Source: Cryptomeria japonica (taxonomy: Eukaryota > Streptophyta > Pinopsida > Cupressales > Cupressaceae). Taken from it: DNA of 64,000 bases. The translations under genes and the position numbers were made by a program. Every line of letters begins with the position of its first letter. Positions within the stretch are counted from its first letter, which is position 1. Shown piece after piece: positions 47,113 through 59,400 of the stretch. The notes under the pieces were generated by a model. That model ran no database searches. It was not told the DNA's origin and saw nothing but the letters and a program-made list of their open reading frames with translations. Location of the stretch: assembly GCF_030272615.1 (NCBI RefSeq), contig NC_081411.1, forward strand, positions 154,121,971 through 154,185,970, written 5' to 3'.

Positions 47113-47640
47113 AAGCATAAATCATACATATCCACCACTCATCATATAGAAATCAAAAGTCCATAATAAAGTACGCATATGCATCACCACCAAAAATCAT
47201 GTCTCATCTCATATATATATATAATGTGTCCAATCATGATACAATGAATATCCCTGTAGGGTCAAAATGTCACACATACTTGAGAGATAGCCTATTCTCT
47301 CTCTGTTCGTTGCATCTAGATTTGCCCTACCACTAGATGGACCTATTGGTGGTGGTCTTGGGGTTCACATCCCTATTGACTCTCCTAAGGTATGTGTCTG
47401 GGTCTCCTTAGACTATGTCCTCTCTACAAGACTAGGTGCCCACTAATCAAGAGGTACCACACCCTCATATAGGCTTCAGTAGTACTGTACCTCTCAGAGA
47501 GTTCTCTATGTCTCCTTCCTAGCATCCATGGACTCTGTGAAGAGAATCATCATCTTCCTTGGATCTAAAGCTCATAGAGCCATGTCCCTCTCCCCGTGAA
47601 GGCGGGTAGCATCTACCTCTGCCCTAGTCACCTAGGCCCT
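45223..47640 (+). other. 3' region of A, non-coding part
   Basis: A resumes after C. I see no gene. A roughly 65-bp direct repeat with ATCCATATTTCATTAGT lies at 45385 and 45448. The stretch 46440-46980 is dominated by CATT/TCATAT words and grades into a pure (CAT)26 run. Short frames across it are compositional. Confidence 0.5.
47035..47112 (+). repeat. (CAT)26 microsatellite
   Basis: 78 bp of uninterrupted CAT, preceded by imperfect CATCGTCGTCATCAC. Any poly-His reading is a by-product. Confidence 0.95.
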
Positions 47641-47646
47641 CAATGC

Positions 47647-49874
47647 CTACAACTCTCCATCCATCCACTCCATCTCCTGAGCCATGGCTCGCCCTCTGTC
47701 TGCCTCCAGAATCTCTGAGGTGGTCTTCACCTCTATCCTGTAGCTATCCTTCTTGGCTATCATAGCCTCAAGATCTAACCTTAGAGCATCCCTCTCTGCC
47801 CTCATTATGTCTAGATCTGTTTGCAGGCTATCCACTCTAGCTCTCTCCTACTCTTCCCTAGCCCTCTATATTGCTAGTTGGTCATGTAGGCTTTGTGTCT
47901 GAGCCCTCTTTGTATCTCTCTCCAAAATGACCTGATCCAAAATGGCCTAAGAGATATGTCCCTATACCTGCCCCTCCTTCCCCAGTATTACCATCGACTT
48001 TGCTTATGCCTATGTTAGTGGTAGCACCTCAACTTGTGGAGCTGGCTCGACCTACTATGTTGGAGTCAATACCTATACCTGTAAAGGTGTCGATATTTGT
48101 CCCCTACCTCCTCTTCATGGCACCCGTTGCCTAACCCTATCTCCCCTGACAACTCCTCTCTCCCTGGTCGCATCCCCCTCTCCCCCCACCACCTCATCCA
48201 CTGATGGCGCGATCTCGTCAGACTCCAAAACTCATAGAACAATGAGGCAAATGGGCCTATGGGCCTCCCACCATGCGACATAGGCCCCAGTGCATCTCAG
48301 ATCTACGAACTCTGGCCTCTCTTACCAAATGACTATCTTTGCACCTATCCAACTAAGACGAATCGCAAATAGCCCGATGGCATCTCCTCATGTGATAGTC
48401 TCCCTAGTAATACGAGGGTGTCTCCTCTCCTTGCCCACTATATCCTGATGCTTGCCAAACTAATGCATGACCCTGTGTGGCAAATAATGGTCAATGACGC
48501 GAATATCTACTTGAACAACTAGCACTGGCTCTAAACCCAGGCAAGAAAAATGTCTCGAGTCCATCATTCGCAATCTCTGTATGACCACTAGGTAAATTCC
48601 ATCATCTCATAAAAAATGTGCCTCCAAAACCAGATGGCTCCAACTTGGGTGTGTGAAGAAGCCTCTTGTACCTGTCAATGTACGGGTATCTTGGCCTACA
48701 CGCGCTGCACTCCAGTGGCCGCGTACCTGTTATGTGCTCCCACACTCATATATGGAGCAGTGTGACACCTGTCTTGAGGTTCTTATAACCTCAAAAAATA
48801 CACGTGTGTATCATGATAGATTTGTCCTAATATAGTAGCACCCCACGCATATTGAACGTCGTCCTTGACCATATAGTATACACATATGAACCATCCTATC
48901 GAAAATTCATACCTAGTGAGGTCGGGCATCATCTTCCCACTGATCAGATCATAGATAAATAAGACAAGTCATGGGATATGTCGATGTGGCTCCATCGCCC
49001 TCTCTAGAACCATGCGTTTGCAGTCCATCTATAGGTCGTCGGTGTCGCACACACTTTGAAGGTAAAACTCCCTGTTCTCCAGTCTGTACTCGGGGATGAT
49101 GTTGCAAATCGGTACCTTCAAGATCTACCACACATTAAGGAGTGTAATGCAAGCTTCACTTGTAGGCAGGTGGAAGGTACACGTCTCATTGTGCCAATGC
49201 TCAACTAATGTAGTCATCATCGCTGCATGACATTGAATTCGAAACCACCGTGCAACGAATCCCAACCTGCACTAGGGTAACAAGGTCCGCTCAGTGCCAC
49301 CCAACTGGCTTTGCAAAGCCATGGTAGGCAGCCAATGCTCACACGATCCTCATGCGACCATTCAAACCACTTCATTAACTTGTTCCTCTAGCATTCTATC
49401 CTAATTCTGGTCTTGGGGCATCTTGTCGACACCCCTTACCCCTGCTTTTGCTCCCCTTTTCCCATCCTTTTTTCCCCAAGCAAAGACAATGTTTCCTTAA
49501 GCGAAGACACCAAAATCGTGCCCTATGTGTTGATCCATAGGGTGGAGATGGCGTTCCACAGCCTCCACCCTCACCCCCCCCCTTTGCCTACATCACAAAC
49601 ACTGATTCAACAATCAATGTCTGTATAGGCATTTCCCTACCTGTGCGTGCAGGGATCATCTCCACAAACGACGATCCCCGAGTGCAAATATCGAACCGAC
49701 AATCAATGTCTGCACCCCACTAGCATTTTCTCCCCATTTATGACATTTAATAAATGCTAACCTACTAAACCACTGAGTTAGGGTCAGGGTACATACTGAT
49801 GGGTCATACTCGAGTGGTCTCTGAAAGAGGTGAATCCTCTCAACACGGTGCTCATGATGTGGGATGCATGGCAT
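47647..49874 (-). pseudogene. Antisense plant mobile domain (PMD)-like ORF remnant in A
   Basis: Reading the minus strand from 49874 downward, fragments in several frames resemble plant mobile domain proteins. About 49220-49135 reads LVEHWHNETCTFHLPTSEA, followed by ITLLNVW. About 48880-48800 reads YAWGATILGQIYHDTHVYF. The end, 47835-47647, is a highly charged heptad-like segment (MRAERDALRLDLEAMIAKKD), probably coiled coil. PMD-like additional ORFs, sometimes antisense, are known from plant Ty3 elements (family knowledge). Many stops show it is dead here. Confidence 0.5.
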
Positions 49875-50184
49875 CTCTCTCCTTTGCTCTGCTCACTATG
49901 GGCTCAATGAACTATGTGTGTGATAATGATCCCTCCTTGGGCCCCATGTGGCTTATATAGGCCCTTCTTTCACCCTCTTATATCCTTTTCTCCGTCCTTC
50001 CTGTTTTTCTTCCAAAATTCTCATTTGCTTCTCCTTTTTTCTTCATTTTTCTTCTTTTCAAGATTTTTCTCAAGAAATTTTTTAATTTTGCGGTTAAATT
50101 CTTGAGGGGGCATATACCACCTGCGTCTTCACACTAGGGCATCATTTCTTTGTCTTTTACCTACTGCCAATTTTTCCACTACAT

Positions 50185-50199
50185 AAAAGAGGGGCAAAA
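50185..50199 (+). other. Polypurine tract of A
   Basis: AAAAGAGGGGCAAAA immediately before the 3' LTR start. It confirms the plus orientation of A. Confidence 0.75.
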
Positions 50200-50228
50200 T
50201 GTAGACGTCTAAAATTAATTAAATTAAA
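50200..50228 (+). repeat. 3' LTR of A, first 29 bp only
   Basis: Identical to 23-51, then homology ends abruptly. No further LTR sequence of A was found to the right, so the rest was lost by deletion or rearrangement rather than simply displaced by the neighbouring insertion. Confidence 0.75.
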
Positions 50229-52601
50229 AGCATACAAGGCTATACTTTGTGGCATACCCTGAATACAACCGAACTACATGTATACCCATGCAATCAACTG
50301 TCTCTCAGCATTTCACAAAGGGAGATTGTTGGCATTCCAGTAAGTTTGTTGGTATGAGGATATTGAGAAGGTTGTTGAAGATTGTGGATATAACTGAGAA
50401 AGGATGATTACTGTCAATAATATTATTTTGTCATTGATGTCAAGCAATTGATTTTCTGATTCAGTATGATGTTGCCATATCTTAATGAGTATGTTTTGAT
50501 AAGTATAAAGATGTCAGTAAGTGACACAGAAATAATGAAAATGAAGGGGAGTAATAAGTTATTCAATGGGCAACTATTATCGAGTCAGACAATAATGAGA
50601 TTTTGTTGTTTTGATTATTTTGATATCCTATATATATGAGTATTCTAAGAATGAGAAAAGATTTCATTCATTAGATGAGTTAAGGTTTGATATTGTTCTA
50701 TGTTACCGAGCATGAAGCTAGTCAATAAACACTAAGGTTATCGATATCGGTTAAAGAAGGCAGAATATCTACCAAGTAAAGGTTCAGTATTTACCGAGTA
50801 ACAACTGAGTAATAATAGAATGCATTGGATGGATAAAAGCATTATTAAATGAAGGATTCCAATGAGCTGGAGATGTATAGATGATTGGTATGTTGTGCAA
50901 GAAGTTTGTTGAAGATCTACGCCACTGAAAATACAGGAGTTAGATCTACAACGCAGATTGAACGGTCATAACCTAGCACAAGTTCTAAGGAAAGAATACA
51001 AGTTCCAAGGCGAGATAAAACGTTTTCAAATCAAAGGATACAATGAACCTAGTCAAGTTTGAAGATCTGATGGCTAAGATTGATCATGGGAAATGTGATC
51101 AAGGAGATTAAGCGGTTAGGAATTGTTTATAAATAAGAAATTGTTGATGAACAATACATGCGGGCAAATAAAAGAACAATGATACTACAGTAGTGATCAC
51201 CGAGCACAGAAGATTGAATATCTGATTAAAGAACAGATTGAGAAGCCTAGCTAGGAGCAAGATAAGTCTTATGACAAGATTATTTTGAGCACATAGAGTC
51301 TGCTTTAGCATTTCAGATGTGAAGTTGCATATATATTTTATACTGTTATTTATTTTGTAAGTGACAGGAAATCTCTTAACCGAGTGGACCTAATAGTCTT
51401 ATTTGTAAATCCTCTAGCAAGGTAACATTCTGAATGAGTGTTTGAAATCCTTTGACAAGGTCACTTCTAACAAAGTGCAAGATTCTAATAAGTCTGAGGG
51501 AAATCCCTTAACCGGGTCACATCTAGGAATGTGTTTATGTAATCTATAACAGGAATGGTTTTTAACCGAGCATACTCTAGAAGGGTATATTTCTTAGTGG
51601 GTCCGAAATACACAGTGGTTTTTCCCTATTTGGGTTTCCACGTTAAATCTGGTGTTAAATGTGTTATGATGTTTTAAGTGTATATGTTTATGAGTTTGAA
51701 TGATTTACAGTCATAGTTGCATATCAATAAAGGCTACCGAGGTTGAATCTGATGAATACATTGATTATTGAGTTTTTATGATTCACCCCCCCCTCTCATC
51801 TTACTAACAATATACCCATGCAATCAACTATCTCTCAATGACACAAGGGGTGCATCCAATCAAATAACAAACTTGATATACATATCAAAGCTCTCCTAAA
51901 TCATTCGTCCATGACTCACAACCGACATATGGTCTCCATGTCACTGAATCCATGGTGTTAAGTGTGTATCACCAAAAATCCAGCTTCCCCAGTCTAGGTT
52001 GGGAAACAACTCCATGATATGCATATAAATATGGTTGTCCCTTGTTGCTCACTCGATCATACACTAGTTGAGTCATGGCGATGTGCTCCCAGCACCAAAT
52101 CTGAAGCAAGGTGACACCAGCTAACAAACTAGTTGCACCATTGTGCACAACTTGATGCAAGTCATGGTATAAATGTGCTAACATACAAACTCCCCATACA
52201 TATCAGGTCCCCTCTATAACCATGCTCTTCAAAATGTGGCCCCATCCAACTAATAGTCCCCACGATCTCCTATCTGGACATATAAAACCCCCAATCAATT
52301 CAACCAATACTGATGGTAAGGGATCATAATACAATATCATGTCATCCCATCGAACCTTTGACCCATCAATCTCATCATCACCAAAAACCACACAAAATAT
52401 TGTTTTCCCACCCATATTATGGTGATCATACTGTACGAGCTCTCTAGTAATTAGAATTTGCAAAGTCCTATTAGTCTGTTGACCTTGAGTAGGGATCAAT
52501 ATGATTATTGTTATCAAACATATAGTTGTTCTAAATATGTTCATTATTTTGATAACATTGTTTTGTGGTTGGTAATCAATAAAATTAGCCACTGTATGCA
52601 T
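50229..52601 (-). pseudogene. Second PMD-like fragment, split by a copia-like LTR
   Basis: On the minus strand, 52601-52203 is open for 132 codons (WDDMILYYDPLPSVLVELIG). It continues in another frame through WGVCMLAHLYHDLHQVVHNG and LLAGVTLLQIWCWEHI (52184-51969), then VTWRPYVGCESW-like sequence to about 51812. Beyond the inserted LTR, 50326-50229 reads RQLIAWVYM then FGCIQGMPQ, fitting the end of the domain. The order agrees with plant mobile domain proteins (AWG...LAHLYR, LLQ.WAWER, WRPY, LPDRVLRQFG). Stops and shifts indicate a pseudogene, perhaps from another Tat element. Confidence 0.5.
50327..51809 (+). mobile_element. Copia-like LTR (probably solo)
   Basis: Begins TGTTGGCATTCCAG and ends TTACTAACA. 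It contains TGTCATTGATGTCAAGC near its start and ATTCACCCCCCCCTCTCA near its end, as in the LTR at 7980-9404. No matching 5-bp duplication is seen. Instead an imperfect 42-bp direct repeat starting ACCCATGCAATCAACT flanks it (50284-50325 and 51814-51855). Many GAG/ACCGAG words occur in the second half. Confidence 0.65.
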
Positions 52602-54329
52602 GTCTTGGCCTCCTTAATTATTGTTACCACTTTAATTTTGCATTATAATTGTTACAACCATTTCCACCATTGTTGTTCTTAGATGTTGGGTCATCAAATA
52701 ACCCATATGTGGTTGCACTTTTATTACTCTTCAACATTCTCAAAATAGAGGGGTTATTGTTGACGTTTTGTGTGCTATTTTGGTTGTGGATGACTAATCT
52801 TCAATTAGACCATGAGTCATCTTCTCCTAAATATAAGTTGTCTATGATCTATTGGTCAATCCTAAAGGTACCATACCCAATTTGGTACACACACATATAC
52901 ATATTTTAGTAAGACTAATTATTGAACCTCCAGGAAACTTCTCTTCTTTTAACTTTTATTTAGTGTTCAACTCCTTACAATATCTACTTTAAAATTATTC
53001 ACCCATATAAATAAAATATAAATTGTCTTGTGTTAAAAATCATATGCATATTAAATAAGTTCATAACAATTATTTTAAAAGAATAAAATGATTGAAAACA
53101 TACTTAACAAGTGGCATGTTGCTTCTGATTTGTGCTAGTGAGATGTGTAATGTGGTAGTTGATTTAAGCTATTGTTGTTATAATAATTAATTTCCCAACA
53201 GTACTACCATAATAAAAAAGTATTAAATTACTTGATATATTAGAGATTAAATTTGGTGAACAACTTTCACAATCTTGCTTCTAAATGATGTTTAAAGTTA
53301 AAATAAAAGAACCCAATTCAACAAAAGTTAGAGTTATGTTGCAAATGCTAATCAAATAAAGATAATGACAAATGAGAATTAAAGCTCCAAATATAATGTA
53401 ATTTAAAAGTTACATTTGAACATGAATGCATTTAATTTTAAAATGCTAAAAGATGTTAGAATTTACATATATACATAATGTTTCTTGAGTAACCTTGAAG
53501 CAAATACATATAAAATAGATTTTAAAATATAGTTATTCATTATCTTTTATTGAATATTATTTTAATATTATTATTTTTTAAAAGAATTTATGTAATTTTA
53601 TTTATATTATTATTAATTATTTTATTTACTTTCTTTATTTTGTCTTTTCAATAAAATAAAATTGTCTCAAATTGACTAAAAATTGCATTCATTTGCCCAC
53701 AATCTTTTAAAATTAAAAATAATGTCATCTATCAAATATGACAATTAATAGAAGAAAAAATACATGAAAATAATTTTGCGCTATTAGTTTTTTTGTAGTC
53801 AAAATTAAATAGTTAAAATATTTCATAGCTTACACCATGAATTATATCCAATAGAATGATAGATAAATTAGTTTTGATATTTAAAAAAAATGAGAAAAGA
53901 TATACAATAGCAATTGCACAAATACATGAAAATAATTTTGTGCTATTAGTTTTTTTTAGTCAAAATTAAATAGTTAAAAGATTTCATAGCTTACACCATG
54001 AATTATATCCAATAGAATGATAGATAAATTAGTTTTGATATTTAAAAAAAATGAGAAAAGATATACACTAGCAATCACACTTTGTGTAATGGGTATGCCA
54101 AAGAGGCGTGGAAGGTTGATTAGGAAAAAAATTGATCTATTTTTAACATATGTTTGTGCAACACATGAGACCATCTCGCAAATGATGTTGTTTATGCAAT
54201 GCATGTCTCGATGGATAAGTGACAATTTCAAATGAACTATGCATTCACTTATATAGATCCAAACACAACTAAAACAAAACTTTTGAATTAGGAAGATAAT
54301 TAGGTTCCATTACCTATAGGCTCATGCTA
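52602..54329. other. AT-rich intergenic DNA
   Basis: No gene recognised. About 52620-52800 reads Asn-rich on the minus strand (NNGGNGCNNYNAKLKW), without a domain. From 53000 to 54000 the sequence is very AT-rich. Confidence 0.5.
53760..54083. repeat. 162-bp tandem duplication
   Basis: Units 53760-53921 and 53922-54083 are nearly identical (a few substitutions, one-base length differences in a T run). Each starts ATACATGAAAATAATTTTG. Confidence 0.9.
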
Positions 54330-55120
<791 letters not shown>

Positions 55121-55711
55121 TAACCGTGCAATGGATGCACTCAAGACATCTTAAAGGTGTTCATTCATTTTTTCTAGTTATTCCTATATTAAGTGTTAGG
55201 CAATCTATTAATCATGTTCGAAGCATTGAAAATGGCTCAACTTTTTCATTTAGAATTCAATCCAATACATTATTTTTTTTTATATTCCTAATTGTTTACA
55301 AATATTTGCTCATATGAACATCAACATGAGACCATTACAAAATCCAATACATTATTTCAAAAACTCCACATATAAAATAATACCTAATATGTATTCAACT
55401 AAAATAATAAATAATCTTATATATATATAAACTCAGTGCGAAACCAACTCACCTACTTGTATAGGCTATTATGTAAAATATATTATATTCATATATTTTT
55501 AACAAATTTAATATATATATATGTCCCCTCATTTTGAGTTAACAAAAGAAAGCCTTCCTTCATGGACGGTTTCCACACGCGTATACAGTAACCATGAGGT
55601 GCAATAAAGATTAAATACGTTTTACAAATTTTGGACGGTCCGGATAGATAGATTTCATCCCTTCTCCAGCGGTGCACGCCGTTGATGGTCGAAGTCGATT
55701 CGGCATAATAG

Positions 55712-55731
55712 TTAGGGTTTCATTAGGGTTT
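55712..55731 (+). promoter_or_regulatory. Two telo-box motifs in the RPL27 promoter or 5' UTR
   Basis: TTAGGGTTT occurs at 55712-55720 and 55723-55731, about 70-90 bp before the start codon. Telo-boxes (AAACCCTAA) are typical of plant ribosomal protein and translation-factor promoters, where they support expression in dividing cells (established knowledge). Confidence 0.7.
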
Positions 55732-55799
55732 CAATAGAAATAAATTTTAGGCTCACACCATATTCGAAGCGGCGGAGGAAGGGCGGAAAGCGGAGGAAG

Positions 55800-56481
55800 A
55801 TGGTGAAGTTTCTGAAGCAGAATAAGGTGGTCATTCTATTGCAGGGTAGATTTGCTGGCCGTAAGGCTGTTATTGTAAAAAATTTCGATGATGGCACGGC
55901 CGGGCGAGCGTACGGGCATTGCCTCGTAGCAGGCATTGCCAAATATCCTAAAAAGGTAGGCAAAAGAAATTCAATCTTACCCATTTCTGTGTTTGGAGCT
56001 TTTTTTTAAAGTGTTTTTGATTCATCTGAATGTGCAATGTGATCCAGGTGATTAGGAAGGATTCTGCGAAGAAAACGGCCAAAAAATCAAGGTTGAAGGC
56101 CTTCATTAAAGTAGTTAATTACAATCACCTGATGCCAACCAGGTAAAAAAGTCTTTTAGTACCCTGTATAAGTTTTCTCCCTTACTTTTATTTTATTACC
56201 ATGAAATTGTAAGTGTGACAGGGTTACGATTTTTTACGCAGGCGTTAATTTATTTCTAACCCTTTGCTTTAAATGAATTTTAGTGTTTGGCTGTTTCTTT
56301 GGTGTCTGCTTCCTGGTTGCTTTTTCATCTTAAATTTATGCTTGTTGGTGGCTGTTGATCGTGTGGGTTGAGTGATGTGGGCATCTGGTTCTTTGGCAGA
56401 TACACATTGGATGTGGATTTAAAGGCCCTAGTTACCTTTGACAAGTTGGAAACAAATGACAAGAAGGTGACCGCTCTCAAG
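55800..56481 (+). CDS. RPL27: Cytosolic 60S ribosomal protein L27 (eL27), exons 1-3
   Basis: Structural protein of the large cytosolic ribosomal subunit. Exon 1, 55800-55955 (52 codons, starts [20 protein letters not shown]); intron 1, 55956-56047; exon 2, 56048-56142 ([19 protein letters not shown]); intron 2, 56143-56399; exon 3, 56400-56481 ([16 protein letters not shown], ending KVTALK). All splice sites are GT/AG and phases fit. This gives 111 of the usual 135 residues with no stop or shift. The missing end, about 24 residues rich in Lys/Arg/Phe, needs a fourth exon that was not found before the window end. Reading through the third donor reaches a stop at about 56554. The ATG context AAGATGGTG and the conserved N-terminus fix the start. 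Probably a functional gene, but completeness cannot be shown here. Confidence 0.9.
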
Positions 56482-59400
56482 GTTGGTCTCTTGTCTTCGA
56501 TTTTTTTATTTTTGCTATTTAAAAAAAACACTATTTTTTGCCCTAACTTTTTTTGAATTGAAAAATGTGGCTGATAATTGTAGACAGAAAAATAAGCCCT
56601 TAAATGTGACCGTGGATTGAAAAACATGCTTGAAATATCACCATAGCCTGAAAAGAGCATGACTTTTTTGTAAAGTAATATGTGTTTTATTTTTTAAGTT
56701 GCTTAGTCAAAAGTTTGGGGTCTGCTGAGTTCGAGTATGCAAACTATGGCTGAGATGCTTTGGCAACGTGTGAATTACTTCTTGTAACTGCAGATATCAC
56801 TAATCACATCTTGTTCGGTCACTTTCACTGTAACGGGAGCAGGGAGAATTGGAAAAGAATATAATCTCGTAATATCCACTTTTGTATCTGTCAATACACT
56901 ATAAAATCATCCTAACAGGGAGCTCTTATTATCTTATTCTTTCAAATATGCATGCGAGTTAATCAATTTCAGGCAGGAGATAGTTTAATTGACTAGATAG
57001 CTCACTGCATATTAATTAGTTTATAGACTAGAGAAGAGAGGGGACCAAAACACTCTCATCTCCAGTTTTCATCTCATCTTAACCACACACCGTCCATTTC
57101 TTGCTACTGCATATACTTTTAAATCTGCCCTCTTGATTTAAACCTCTTCTTTTTATGATCATCTCTAGCATCTTCTCAATATCATTGTTTGCCCTCGAGT
57201 GATTAGAGAGGTCAGAAAAAGGTGCACGGACAGCTATAAACTTCTAGAAAAGTCTAGCAAGAGCATTTCACTGTCAAACAGCAGGTGTAAAGTTTGATTT
57301 TGTGGCATATAAGGATGCAACAGAACAAGAAAGGAGGTAAGGCTCTTCGATGAGCATTCAGTGCTTGCATATAAAGCCTAATAAGTGTTTGCTTCTTCAT
57401 ACATGCAATTCCAAACAGGTGTATGTGTTGGTGTGCAAGGCAATATGAGTTATCTCACATACTTGTCAATCACTTGATAAGACTTTCTTCCACGTGTTCT
57501 TAAAACTTGGGGAAAAGCCCTACAGATGCCCATTTTTGATGTTCATGCTTCACGAGTTGGAAACCTTCAATGTGGGCCATTATTTAAACGATCAACTGCT
57601 GGTCTCCCACTGTGTCCTGAGTTTCCTTGAACCTCTTCAATAATCTACCCAAAACCCTAGCATTTTGCATGCTACTTGGGTGAAGAGGCAAAAGAAAAAC
57701 TGTATTTTCCCTTTTTCTCTCCTGTTTGCATTGAAAATGGTAAAAAAAAATGAAACCTTTTTGGGCGCCCAAAGTGTTTATTAACCTTTATGCTTTAGAG
57801 AGCATAATTTGCAAATTTCTGTAATCAAAATTTTACCTTGTGAAACTTTTCCTAAAATTCTTGGAAAGCTGCTTAGCCCAAATGTTGACAAAATGTAAAC
57901 AGGATTCAAGGAAGGTTTAAGTGCATTGAATACTCATCTCGCTAGTAGCACTTTCTTTGTTGGTCGTTTCATAATCTTGGGGTAACAGCTGTTGGACTCA
58001 GAGGTTTAAGTGCATTGAATACACAACCATAAGATTCGCCACTTAGGATCTGCTCTAAACATTCAAAGAAGGAACATTACCAGGAGGGGAGGGACGACAA
58101 CTGCAGGAGGATCCAATTATGGCTCTTGGGAAGTCCCACCTGAGGCACTTTCCAAACTGATGAATGATGAAGCTTTGAATTCTGTTACTAGGAGGCATAA
58201 CTAGGAGCCATATGCTTTTAACATGTTCAGGCATCCAACACTTAACTATGTCTAACAATTACAACATCTAAAAACTATTCTCTCATAATCTAACTCTTAT
58301 TTTCATTTTGGATTTTCTACTTTGAGCAACATTTCAGCTGGAAGACCGTTTGAAATATTCATCTTGACATGCATACATGCAAAGGTGGGATGAGAGAGAT
58401 CGTTAGTCTTTGAAGAGATGGAAATAAATTTCCTAGAGCACCTCTAAGCAAGAGTCAGTCGAAAACTGGCAGTCTGACTTAAACTGACATCACCAAGAAG
58501 GATTTAGTTAGAGGGTTTAAAAAAGGATAGGGTTTAAAGAATTATAACTCAACTTCACTAAAAGTTTCCTCAAAGTAAGTAACCCTCCTTAAGAATAAGC
58601 TCCCTTTCTGTTTTGTCTCAAAAGTAATAATAAAAAAAACCTTAAGCACATCAATAAATATCTACGATCTTGAAATGAAAGGCAGTCTATTTCTGGTCAC
58701 CCAATTGTGGAGATCAGACAAATTATAGCAAACATGACTAAATTTGCACAACACTTCCATCTCAGCTCAGCGAGCTTCTTCATACAAAATATCCGATCCC
58801 ATAACTAGTAGGGGAATGCTCTCTGAGTTCTTTACGAAGCTCAAACTCTTTGCTGCAATCATTTTATCATCACCTGCAGCTTCCACAGATGGTCAACCAC
58901 TTCCAGACAGACCAGATGTTGCCACCACAGACACAGTTGCCAATGAAGAAATGACTTTTGGGTTTCTAGGAGGGGAGCAAATACAACTGCAAGAAATGAG
59001 AGGCATCAGAAAAATAGAAAGAGTCCTTTTTGTTAAATGTTATGTGCCAAGTTTTTCTAAATATATTCTTGGAAATTTATAATTTGCCCGATCCTCAATT
59101 TTAAAAGGAAAAGACTTCTGGGTATACTGCGAGGCACTTTTAGAGAATTTGTGTCATGTCTCTAGAAGTCTTTCATTATGGAATTATATTTTTGTAAAAT
59201 GAAATTGCGGTCCTAACAAGGTTGTAATAAGTTAGTGTTAAAATATTTCAATATATATTTATGTGTGGCTGTGGGCACAATTCCACAAGTGTAGTATCAT
59301 GGTGTTGTGGGGTTTAGGAAGACTGTATGATTGCATTAGTGGAATTTCCCATTTCTTATCCAATTAATTAGCCTGTTAATCCTTTCATTATACAAATTGT

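Larger units (their letters stand above)
23..50228 (+). mobile_element. Element A: Tat-type Ty3 retrotransposon, host of all nested insertions
   Basis: Outer element of the stack, reading left to right: LTR, primer site, leader, gag, protease, G-patch-like linker, RT, two RNase H domains, integrase, long 3' region, polypurine tract and the first 29 bp of a 3' LTR. A second, archaeal-type RNase H after the first is the hallmark of the Tat lineage (family knowledge). Removing the SINE, two solo LTRs, B and C leaves about 16 kb of A itself, a size usual for Tat/Ogre elements. All coding parts carry stops and frameshifts, so it is dead. The left flank ends in CATTG (18-22), the presumed target duplication; its partner is lost with the 3' LTR. 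A must be older than everything inserted in it. Confidence 0.85.

Noticed and set aside
46981-47166. Frame with a long poly-His run
   Set aside because: Produced by the (CAT)26 microsatellite; no conserved sequence around it.
50310-50328. CACAAAGGGAGAT read as a copia polypurine tract, making the LTR at 50327 a 3' LTR of a truncated element
   Set aside because: The same stretch has a homologous counterpart on the other side of the LTR (from 51814) and both read as PMD coding sequence, so it is more likely flanking DNA.
52203-52601. Frame read as a membrane protein because of an Ile/Leu-rich stretch
   Set aside because: The following frames read as PMD, and the hydrophobic stretch lies in AT-rich sequence; a decayed PMD N-terminal region is the simpler reading.
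55712-55984. 90-codon minus frame over the RPL27 start
   Set aside because: Antisense shadow of RPL27 exon 1.
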